DNA from: Planctomycetota bacterium
Lineage (GTDB): Bacteria; Planctomycetota; UBA1135; UBA2386
Direction: 5' to 3'
Assembly: GCA_002684655.1 (NCBI GenBank)
Contig: NYVR01000003.1
Coordinates: 91,953 to 124,343, forward strand
Length of the DNA stretch: 32,391 nucleotides
The position numbers and the translations under genes are program-made. How positions within the stretch are numbered: position 1 is the first letter of the stretch; each line of letters starts with the position of its first letter. Positions 25,764 to 32,029 of the stretch are shown in pieces. The notes below the pieces were generated by a model. It ran no database searches, was not told the DNA's origin, and saw nothing but the letters and a program-made list of their open reading frames with translations.

Positions 25764-26684
25764 TCAGCGCCGCTGCGATGCGGCGGCCTCGGTACGCGGC
25801 GCGAGCGTGACGATCACGGGATAGTGGTCGGAGACCTCATCGAGGGGTCCTCCGCGGGGCAGCGCGACGTCCTCGACCCGCGACATCGCCGCATGGGAGA
25901 GCAGCACGAAGTCGATGCGCTCTAAAAACCGTGACTGCTCGTCGGCGGTCTTTGCGTGCCCCAGCACGCGCGTGGGGTAGGTGCCGCTGCTAGCTGCGCT
26001 CTCGCCGAGCAAGTAATAGGCCGCGTCGGCGACGCCGGCGGCGCTGAATCTCGCCAGGACGCCGTAGTCGAAGGTGCGCTGCTCGATCAAGTTCTTACCT
26101 CGCGCTCGGCGCGAGAGCAGCGCCGCCTGGTTGTCCAGGTGCGCGCAGTCGAGAGGGTGATGGGCGTTGAAGTCGCCGAGCACGACCACTTCGCGGCCAG
26201 CGTTAACAAGCCGCCGAACCAGCGGTTCCAGATTGGCGACCTCACGGCGTCGGAAGCGCCAGTCGCCTGGGTGCAGGTGAACGACAACGACGTCTAAGCC
26301 CGCGGTCCGGGCGTGAAGGTAGCCGTGGTGCATGCCTTGAAGGCGACGGTCGATCACCTCAATCGGCGATGCGGACGTCAACGCGACCGGATAGCCCGAC
26401 TCCTTGGCCATGACGGCGAAGCCGTGTCCCCAGGCCTTGGCTGCTTCGCGGAGTCGCGCCTCGGTAAATCCGTTGACCTCTTGCAGCGCGACGACGTCGG
26501 GCGCCTCATCTCGCAGCCAACGCTGCGCCGGCTCGACCTGCGTGCCGTCGAGGAAACCACGCAGCACGTTCCAGGTCACGATCTTGACCTCCTGTGGGCT
26601 CTCGGCGGGCGGTGAAGCCGCGCACGCGGATACGACCAGGCCGGTGAGGAGGGCTGTGATATTGCGTTTGACGTTGCGTTGCAC
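25764..26684 (-). CDS. Endonuclease/exonuclease/phosphatase (EEP) family lipoprotein
   Basis: A 306-residue EEP-fold enzyme, a family that cleaves phosphodiester or phosphomonoester bonds with Mg2+. Blocks: VKIVTWNVLRG (Asn39), VVALQEVNG (Glu69), VVVVHLHPGDW (His in the core strand), VVLGDFNAHH (Asp171, Asn173), ERIDFVLLS (Asp258) and SDHYPVIV (Asp286, His287), so the active site is complete. The N-terminus is a lipoprotein signal ending VVSAC (Cys21), so it works outside the cytoplasm, perhaps on nucleic acid or lipid head groups. The GTG at 26684 is 6 nt after a TACGAT box and directly precedes the signal. The frame is open further upstream, to 26870, but that region overlaps the divergent GT2 gene. 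Confidence 0.85.
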   Translation of the reverse strand: MQRNVKRNITALLTGLVVSACAASPPAESPQEVKIVTWNVLRGFLDGTQVEPAQRWLRDEAPDVVALQEVNGFTEARLREAAKAWGHGFAVMAKESGYPVALTSASPIEVIDRRLQGMHHGYLHARTAGLDVVVVHLHPGDWRFRRREVANLEPLVRRLVNAGREVVVLGDFNAHHPLDCAHLDNQAALLSRRARGKNLIEQRTFDYGVLARFSAAGVADAAYYLLGESAASSGTYPTRVLGHAKTADEQSRFLERIDFVLLSHAAMSRVEDVALPRGGPLDEVSDHYPVIVTLAPRTEAAASQRR

Positions 26685-26690
26685 GCCGTG

Positions 26691-26696
26691 ATCGTA
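26691..26696 (-). promoter_or_regulatory. -10-like box TACGAT, 6 nt before the GTG of the EEP gene
   Basis: TAnnnT hexamer on the minus strand at the distance expected for a leaderless mRNA. No Shine-Dalgarno is visible. Confidence 0.45.
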
Positions 26697-26764
26697 ACAG
26701 CCCTCAGCGGTCACCCTGTTGGGCGCTCGGGCGGCTGCGCGCGAAATCGTCAGCGCTCGGGTGG

Positions 26765-26770
26765 TAGGCT
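26765..26770 (+). promoter_or_regulatory. -10-like box TAGGCT, 16 nt before the ATG at 26787
   Basis: TAnnnT hexamer in the 102-bp divergent spacer between the EEP and GT2 genes. The implied leader is under 12 nt. Confidence 0.35.
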
Positions 26771-26786
26771 CAAAACGCCTCTCCTC

Positions 26787-27767
26787 ATGAACTCCACAGT
26801 CGGCATCGTCGCGATCGGTCGCAATGAAGGCGCGCGCCTTGAAGCGTGCCTCGACTCCGTCGTGGGGCATGTCGCGGCGGTCGTCTACGTCGACTCTGGA
26901 TCCTCAGATAACAGCGTCGCCTCGGCGCGTGACCGCGGCGTTGACGTCGTAGAGCTAGACCTCGCCGAGCCCTTCACAGCCGCTCGCGCGCGCAACGCTG
27001 GCACGGCGCGGTTGGCGGAGTTAGCGCCCGAGCTGGAGTTCGTGCAGTTCGTTGACGGGGACTGTGTCTTGGCGGACGGTTGGCTAGAGGCGGCCGCTGA
27101 CGCCCTGCTCGATGACCCCCAGGTTGCGGTCGTATGCGGTCGGCGACGAGAGGTCGATCCTGAGGGCAGCGTCTACAACCTGTTGTGCGACGTGGAATGG
27201 GACGGACCCGCAGGCGAGGCAGACGCTTGCGGGGGAGACGCGATGATGCGCTGGTCGTGTTTCCAGGATGTCGAAGGTTTCAACGAGGCCTTGATCGCAG
27301 GTGAAGAGCCGGAGCTTTGTTTTCGCTTTCGTCGTCGGGGCTGGCGCGTCGTCAGGATTGACCGCGAGATGACATCGCACGACGCAGCGATGACGAGCTG
27401 GCGACAGTGGTGGCTGCGCGCACAGCGCGCCGGCTATGCATACGCGCTGGTGCACGCGGTCACGCGCGGCGAGGTATGGGGTCGTCAAGTGCTCTCCATT
27501 CTCGCGTATGGCATCGGGGTCCCTGTCGTCGCCGCGGTCGCAGCAGTGACATGGACCCCGTGGGCAGCTTTTGTCGTCTCCTTACCGCTGATCACGGTGC
27601 TGCGGATCCATTCGCGTGAGCGCGCAGTCGGTCGGCCTGCTCGCGCTGCCAGCGCTTGGGCGTGGTCGTGTGTGCTCGCTAAGGTCCCTGGCGCCCTGGG
27701 GGTCGCGGCGTACTACGTCGACAGGCTGCGCGGTCGGCGTCGTGCGCTTATCGAGTACAAAGCGTGA
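26787..27767 (+). CDS. GT2 family glycosyltransferase with C-terminal membrane helices
   Basis: A 326-residue GT-A fold enzyme. VGIVAIGRNEGARLEACL is the nucleotide-binding start; VVYVDSGSSDNSV and FVQFVDGDCVL (DGD at 90-92, the metal-binding DXD-type motif) follow. GGDAMMRWSCFQDVEGF and GEEPELCFRFRRRGW match the acceptor and catalytic blocks, with an EEPELC acidic motif. Two or more hydrophobic segments after residue 235 (LSILAYGIGVPVVAAVAAV and neighbours) anchor it in the membrane. The acceptor is unknown. The ATG at 26787 precedes the first strand. First gene of a plus-strand run; OsmC follows after 42 bp. Confidence 0.87.
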   Translation: MNSTVGIVAIGRNEGARLEACLDSVVGHVAAVVYVDSGSSDNSVASARDRGVDVVELDLAEPFTAARARNAGTARLAELAPELEFVQFVDGDCVLADGWLEAAADALLDDPQVAVVCGRRREVDPEGSVYNLLCDVEWDGPAGEADACGGDAMMRWSCFQDVEGFNEALIAGEEPELCFRFRRRGWRVVRIDREMTSHDAAMTSWRQWWLRAQRAGYAYALVHAVTRGEVWGRQVLSILAYGIGVPVVAAVAAVTWTPWAAFVVSLPLITVLRIHSRERAVGRPARAASAWAWSCVLAKVPGALGVAAYYVDRLRGRRRALIEYKA

Positions 27768-27776
27768 GGTCCTCGC

Positions 27777-27782
27777 TACGAT
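27777..27782 (+). promoter_or_regulatory. -10-like box TACGAT, 27 nt before the OsmC start
   Basis: TAnnnT hexamer 9 nt after the GT2 stop. It could drive the OsmC gene separately with a leader of about 20 nt. Confidence 0.35.
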
Positions 27783-27809
27783 GGTTGCCTCAAAGAACCC
27801 AGAGACCCC

Positions 27810-28286
27810 ATGACTGAACCCTCTAAGTTGATCGCGACCAGCAGGTCGACGATTCGTCAGCACGCCGGCGCACACCGGAGCGCGCTCGTCTCGCAGCAGT
27901 CCGAGCCGGTCGAGTACGGCATCCACGGAGGCCTCCTTGACTACTATCGCCAAAAGTACGGCGTCGACGTCGACCTTGAACGCCCTGCGACGCTCGATCA
28001 CATGATCGCCGCTGTGGCAGGTTGAATGGTCGGGACCTACGCCGCCGGTCTGGGGGCACGAGGGATCGACGCGGCAGACAACCTTATTGGGGAGGTCGAA
28101 GGCGACCTCTCGGAGGTCGACGGCGTAGTGCGGATCACGGCTATTCGCCTGCACCTGAAGGCAGAGGTCCCAGCGGCCGAGCGTGAAGGCGCGGAGCGCC
28201 TGCTTGAGCAGTTCCCTGCAGGCTGCCCGGCCTATCAATCGGTCTGCGGGTCAATCGCGATCTCCTGCACCGCCGCGTTCTCGTAG
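27810..28286 (+). CDS. OsmC-family peroxidase, candidate selenoprotein (in-frame TGA at the peroxidatic Cys)
   Basis: Reading TGA 28023-28025 as selenocysteine gives one 158-residue OsmC protein. Before it: SEPVEYGIHGG and ATLDHMIAAVAG. Directly after it: MVGTYAAGLGARGI, EVEGDLSEVDGVVRIT, then AGCPAYQSV. OsmC thiol peroxidases have two cysteines, the peroxidatic one in an AAxGCxxGT helix and the resolving one in GCPxYxS. The TGA falls exactly on the first (residue 72), and the second (Cys139) is intact. Both flanks share one frame and no other defect is seen. The protein would detoxify organic hydroperoxides in the cytosol. A SECIS-like hairpin follows the TGA. Alternatives are a sequencing error or a single-base pseudogene. 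I infer a functional selenoprotein; selA/B/C/D are not in the window. Confidence 0.85.
28023..28025 (+). other. In-frame TGA, predicted selenocysteine codon
   Basis: Codon 72 of the OsmC gene, at the position of the conserved peroxidatic cysteine. Gene calling that treats it as a stop yields a 71-residue and an 86-residue ORF lying end to end in the same frame. Confidence 0.8.
28036..28063 (+). promoter_or_regulatory. SECIS-like hairpin downstream of the OsmC TGA
   Basis: The upper stem pairs 28041-28046 (GCCGCC) with 28052-28057 (GGGGGC), with one G-G mismatch. The apical loop is GGTCT (28047-28051). A lower 3-bp stem pairs CCT (28036-28038) with AGG (28061-28063). The loop begins 21 nt after the TGA, inside the 16-37 nt range described for bacterial SECIS elements. 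The GGUCU loop matches the E. coli fdhF SECIS loop, which binds SelB. Confidence 0.65.
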
Positions 28287-28376
28287 CGCGTGCACGGCGC
28301 TGACGTCGGCGAGCCGTATCGTCGCTCGGAGAGCGCGCGGACGGACATAATCGCTCATAGAGGCGAGCATCGACGC

Positions 28377-28382
28377 TACGGT
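28377..28382 (+). promoter_or_regulatory. -10-like box TACGGT, 9 nt before the ATG at 28392
   Basis: TAnnnT hexamer in the 105-bp gap after OsmC. It suggests that the exonuclease gene has its own, nearly leaderless promoter. Confidence 0.4.
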
Positions 28383-28391
28383 CACGGGGTC

Positions 28392-28955
28392 ATGCCAGAG
28401 GAGATATTCGTCAGCACAGACATCGAAGCGGACGGGCCGATCCCGGGGCCGCACTCCATGTTGAGCTTGGCCTCGGTCGCTATGCGCGCCGACAAAATCG
28501 TCGTAGATGAGTTCTCGGTTAATCTCAAACCGCTCCCTGGAGCCGCGCCGCACCCGCGGACGATGCTGTGGTGGGAGGGTCACAAAGCCGCGCTGGCTAA
28601 GGCTCGCGAGAACCCGGAAGACCCGGCCGCGGCAATCCCGCGTTACGCGCAGTGGGTCAGCAAGCTCCCAGGACGCGTGGTGATGGTCGGCCAACCTGCC
28701 GCATTCGACTTCATGTGGGTCTACTGGTATCTGCAGCGCTTCACGGGCGGCTCCGTGTTCGGTCATTCAGCGCTGGACATCAAATCGTATGCGATGGCGA
28801 TGCTGAAGCGACCTTATCGGGACTGTGTGCTAGATGCTTTGCCCGAAGAGTGGCGCGACGACTTGCCCTACACCCACGTCGCGCTCGACGACGCGCGTGA
28901 GCAAGGCGCGATGTTTTGCAACATGCTGCGCCGGAACGACGCGCTCGGATCGTGA
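28392..28955 (+). CDS. DEDDh-type 3'-5' exonuclease
   Basis: A 187-residue stand-alone exonuclease of the RNase T/DnaQ fold. The acidic residues are visible in order: STDIEADG (Asp10, Glu12), PAAFDFMW (Asp106) and THVALDDAREQG (His162, Asp167), which makes it the DEDDh subtype. Two Mg2+ ions bound by these residues cut nucleotides from the 3' end of DNA or RNA. Single-domain enzymes of this size trim RNA or short oligonucleotides; which applies here is open. The ATG at 28392 directly precedes the first strand; the frame is open to 28290 but has no similarity there. Its stop overlaps the next gene's GTG as GTGA. Confidence 0.85.
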   Translation: MPEEIFVSTDIEADGPIPGPHSMLSLASVAMRADKIVVDEFSVNLKPLPGAAPHPRTMLWWEGHKAALAKARENPEDPAAAIPRYAQWVSKLPGRVVMVGQPAAFDFMWVYWYLQRFTGGSVFGHSALDIKSYAMAMLKRPYRDCVLDALPEEWRDDLPYTHVALDDAREQGAMFCNMLRRNDALGS

Positions 28956-30070
28956 ACCACGCGCTGCATCAGGCGGCTGTCCTGCTGGGGTTGATGATTC
29001 AGCTCGCTGCGCAAACCTCGTGGCAGGTCGAGGGCGGTCGGACGCGCGCCCGCGTCGTCGGGCCAGAGACGCGCGCGGTCACGCCAACAAGTTGCGAGTC
29101 CTTGTCGCCGGGGAAATACCTCGTCCACTTCCCCGCTGGCGAGTCCGGCAAGCCAGGTTCGCTGCAGCTCCCTGTCCCGGACAGCGCGCGGGTCATCCTG
29201 GGGGCTCCGATCTCCAAGGGCGCGTCGCGCCTCCCAGTCGACGTCGACGGCGTCGAGGTGACTGCGTCGACGTGGGCCGCGGTCGGCGTTCGCCCGGCAA
29301 CCGAAGTCCGCACCTTTCCTGACGAGGGGCGCGACGGGCGTGTATCGGTGCGGGTGACGCGGTCGACTGATTGCCGCGCGTTCGCGCTGTTGGGCCGATC
29401 TTCGACGGAAGGCGGCTATCTGCTAGCGGTGGATTGGCGAGACGCGAAGGTCCGGTTGGAGCGCCGGACGGGGACGGACCGGTTCGTGCTCGGCGAGGTC
29501 GCTGTGGAGGGCCTCCCCGACGAGCTGACCTTGACGCTGCAGATGCGCGGTTTCCGGATCGAAGGCTTCGTCGATGACGCGCGGCTCTTGCAACTCCTCG
29601 ACGGCGCCGTCAGCCGGGGCGCCTTCGGCGTCGGCTGGTCCGGTCGGAGGCCTCGTTTTGATTCTGTGTGGACCGCGCCCGCGGTTGTCTCGGTGGCGAG
29701 CAGCGCCGCGGTCATGGCGGATCGTAAGACTTCGCTGTATGCGTTTGCGCCGCAGTCGCCTGGCAGCCTCGCTGTGCTGGAGCTTTACCTTGATCGCCCC
29801 TACGCGTTGCTGCCGCGCAGCGCCGCGGGCTTTGAGCTGTGGCTCAGGCAGCGCGCGGCAGCGCCAGTGGTGGCGCGCGGCGATTGGCGCGGGTCGATCG
29901 GAGCGGGCTCGGTCTGTGAGGTAGGCGTCGGCGGCGCGCTCCGCATCGACTTGCTGTGGCCTGATCTGCCGATGCTTTGCAAGCAGGTAGCGTTGGCGCG
30001 CTGGCGCATCGTCGCGCCGAACGGGGGTGCTTCAGTGGGCGTGACGCCTGCGGTCCGCGTGATCTTTTGA
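28952..30070 (+). CDS. Secreted protein with probable lectin-like (concanavalin-like) domain
   Basis: A 372-residue exported protein (signal about residues 1-20, LHQAAVLLGLMIQLAAQ). The central part (about 120-250) reads like a concanavalin-type beta-sandwich: YLLAVDWRDAKVRLERR, ELTLTLQMRGFRIEGFVDD, GAFGVGWSGRRPRFDSVW, the pattern seen in LamG and 3-keto-disaccharide hydrolase-like domains. The rest is unassigned. Function unknown; a cell-surface glycan-binding role is a guess. The GTG at 28952 overlaps the exonuclease stop as GTGA, and the signal peptide starts directly there, which supports this start over the frame beginning at 28916. Confidence 0.68.
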   Translation: MNHALHQAAVLLGLMIQLAAQTSWQVEGGRTRARVVGPETRAVTPTSCESLSPGKYLVHFPAGESGKPGSLQLPVPDSARVILGAPISKGASRLPVDVDGVEVTASTWAAVGVRPATEVRTFPDEGRDGRVSVRVTRSTDCRAFALLGRSSTEGGYLLAVDWRDAKVRLERRTGTDRFVLGEVAVEGLPDELTLTLQMRGFRIEGFVDDARLLQLLDGAVSRGAFGVGWSGRRPRFDSVWTAPAVVSVASSAAVMADRKTSLYAFAPQSPGSLAVLELYLDRPYALLPRSAAGFELWLRQRAAAPVVARGDWRGSIGAGSVCEVGVGGALRIDLLWPDLPMLCKQVALARWRIVAPNGGASVGVTPAVRVIF

Positions 30071-30111
30071 GCATGGCCTCGTGGTCGGCTACCGCGTTCG
30101 CACCATCGCGA

Positions 30112-30117
30112 TAGTCT
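30112..30117 (+). promoter_or_regulatory. -10-like box TAGTCT, 10 nt before the ATG at 30128
   Basis: TAnnnT hexamer in the 57-bp gap before the HEAT-repeat gene; no Shine-Dalgarno is visible near the ATG. Confidence 0.4.
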
Positions 30118-30127
30118 TTTGCACGGC

Positions 30128-32029
30128 ATGAAGCCTCCGTACCGCGCAGTTCTAGCGACGTCCCTGCTCGCAGCTTCGGCGTTCGCGCACGGGGGGCAGT
30201 ATCGCGGCCCCGCGGGGACAGTTGTCCCGCCTATTGGTCGACCTGGCGGACGACCTGTGACCGGGCCGACGACCGGCGCGCGCGATCTCGTGGCCTTCTC
30301 CAGGACATGGCAGACGTGGTGGGAGTTCAATAAGGAGCCGTTCTTGGTCTCTCGGGTGCGCGGCGTCGAGGGTCCGATTACTGGCTCGGACGACTTCTAT
30401 TTGGGCGCTAGACGCGGCAGTCGGACAGTAAACGTGCTGCAGACGACCGAGGCAGACCGCGTCGAGAAGGTCGTGCCGGCGCTGGCGAAGTTGATTGAAC
30501 GTGACCGCAACCGGGACGTCCAGAGCGCGTGCCTCGTCGCGCTCGGCAAGACCGGCAGGGACGGGAGAGACGTCGACGGCGGTCTGATCGACCTCGAAGA
30601 GCTCTTGAGCGCGCGCGTCGGCAGCGACAACCAAGAGGTTCGAGAGACTGCTGTTCTGGCCTTGGGGATCGCCGGCAGTCGCGATGCGTTCGGCGTCCTG
30701 CGCGACCTGTTCGAGGACACGCTCGCTGGCCGCAAGCTCGCGGATCGCGCCGAGGTGCGCACGCGCACGCGGGCGTACGCGGCCTACGGCTTAGGGCTGC
30801 TGGCGCGGCGTGTAGGTGATCCCAAGCTCGCTCGGCAGGTGCACGACGCGCTTTGGAGCGCGCTTCTCGATGATGATAACGACGACCGTGACCTCAAGGT
30901 GGCCGTCGTCTCAGCGATCGGGGTGCTGCGATCGGACGTGACGAAGTCTTCGGACAAGCGGCTCGCTTGGCAGGCGGCCGAGAACCTCCTGGGATGGTTC
31001 GGACGTGATCTTGGCGCGACCGAGGAGAGCTTCCAGGCGCACGCGCCGATCGCGATTGCGCGCCTGCTCGGGCGCGGAACTTCGCGCATCCACCGCCGCG
31101 TCAAAGAGGTGTTTTCGGCGACCCTCGTCGCGAAGAAGCGACGCGGGGCGCCGATCTTGCAGTCTTGCTCGATCGCGTTAGGGATGCTCACACTGCCACC
31201 CGAGGAGCAGGCAGACGAATCAGATTTCAGCGACGCGTTGCGTGCGTATATTGCGCGCGGCAAAGACCGCACAGCGCAGCAACTCGCGCTGATCTCTCTT
31301 GGTCGAGTCGGCGGCGCGGCGAACCGCGAGCACCTGCTTCGAATCTACCGGCGCTCCGTTGCCGATCTAAAGCCATGGGTCGCGATCGCGCTCGGGCTTC
31401 AGGCCCGGCCGAAGGCGGTCGTGGGCCAGCCGGACGTCTTCGTCGGGGAGATGTTGCTCGCCGAGATTGAAGATGCGGCGACAACAGAGCTGCGCTCGGC
31501 GTTGGCCGTCGCAGTGGGTTTGACGGGCTTGCGGGACGCCGCCCCGACGTTGTTGCGGTTGTTGCGCGAATATGAGGGCGACGTCTGGAGCGCTGGCTAC
31601 CTCGCCATCGGGCTTGGGCTGCTTCAAGACATCAAGGCCGCCGCGACGCTAGGGGAGATCATGGCGCGCTCGACGCGGAGGCCGTTCTTGCTTCAGCAGT
31701 GCGCTGTGGCTTTGGGCATGCTGGGCGATCGGCAGGCCATCGACCAACTGCTGGGTCTGCTGGAAGAGAGCGAGAGCGTCGCGGTGCTGTCAGCTGTCGC
31801 TGGCGCGATCGCGCGAATCGGGGATCGACGCGCGATCGACCGTCTGGTTGCGTTAGCAGCCGACTATGAGCTCACCAAGTTGGGCCGCGCGTTCGTCGCC
31901 GCTGCGTTGGGTGGCGTCGCGGACAAGGACTCGCTGCCTTGGAACGTCCCACTAAGCGTTGACGTGAACTATGCGACGGGCATCGACACGATGTCTAACG
32001 GAGCGACGGGTGTATTGGACATCCTCTAG
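30128..32029 (+). CDS. Secreted HEAT-repeat protein
   Basis: A 633-residue exported protein (signal about residues 1-21, ending ASAFA). After a Gly/Pro-rich linker and a Trp-rich block (WQTWWEFNKEPFL), residues about 110-620 are alpha-helical HEAT-like repeats, with recurring units such as LVALGKTGRD, AVLALGIAGSRDAFGVLRDL, QLALISLGRVGGAANREHLL, AVALGMLGDRQAIDQLLGLL and AVAGAIARIGDRRAIDRLVAL. Such solenoids act as protein-binding scaffolds. Partner unknown. The gene ends in a 2-nt overlap with the convergent peptidase gene. ATG 30128 is preferred to 30119 because of the signal peptide start. Confidence 0.82.
   Translation: MKPPYRAVLATSLLAASAFAHGGQYRGPAGTVVPPIGRPGGRPVTGPTTGARDLVAFSRTWQTWWEFNKEPFLVSRVRGVEGPITGSDDFYLGARRGSRTVNVLQTTEADRVEKVVPALAKLIERDRNRDVQSACLVALGKTGRDGRDVDGGLIDLEELLSARVGSDNQEVRETAVLALGIAGSRDAFGVLRDLFEDTLAGRKLADRAEVRTRTRAYAAYGLGLLARRVGDPKLARQVHDALWSALLDDDNDDRDLKVAVVSAIGVLRSDVTKSSDKRLAWQAAENLLGWFGRDLGATEESFQAHAPIAIARLLGRGTSRIHRRVKEVFSATLVAKKRRGAPILQSCSIALGMLTLPPEEQADESDFSDALRAYIARGKDRTAQQLALISLGRVGGAANREHLLRIYRRSVADLKPWVAIALGLQARPKAVVGQPDVFVGEMLLAEIEDAATTELRSALAVAVGLTGLRDAAPTLLRLLREYEGDVWSAGYLAIGLGLLQDIKAAATLGEIMARSTRRPFLLQQCAVALGMLGDRQAIDQLLGLLEESESVAVLSAVAGAIARIGDRRAIDRLVALAADYELTKLGRAFVAAALGGVADKDSLPWNVPLSVDVNYATGIDTMSNGATGVLDIL

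Noticed and set aside
27810-28025. A stand-alone 71-residue gene ending at the TGA
   Set aside because: It stops exactly before the OsmC active-site residue and the same frame continues with the rest of the family sequence, so I annotate one recoded gene.
27582-28238. A 218-codon minus-strand open frame across the GT2 end and OsmC
   Set aside because: The plus strand gives clear GT2 and OsmC motifs, while the minus product has none.
28026-28286. A separate 86-residue gene starting at the ATG right after the TGA
   Set aside because: This ATG aligns with an internal residue of the OsmC helix; no Shine-Dalgarno, and half an OsmC fold would not be stable.
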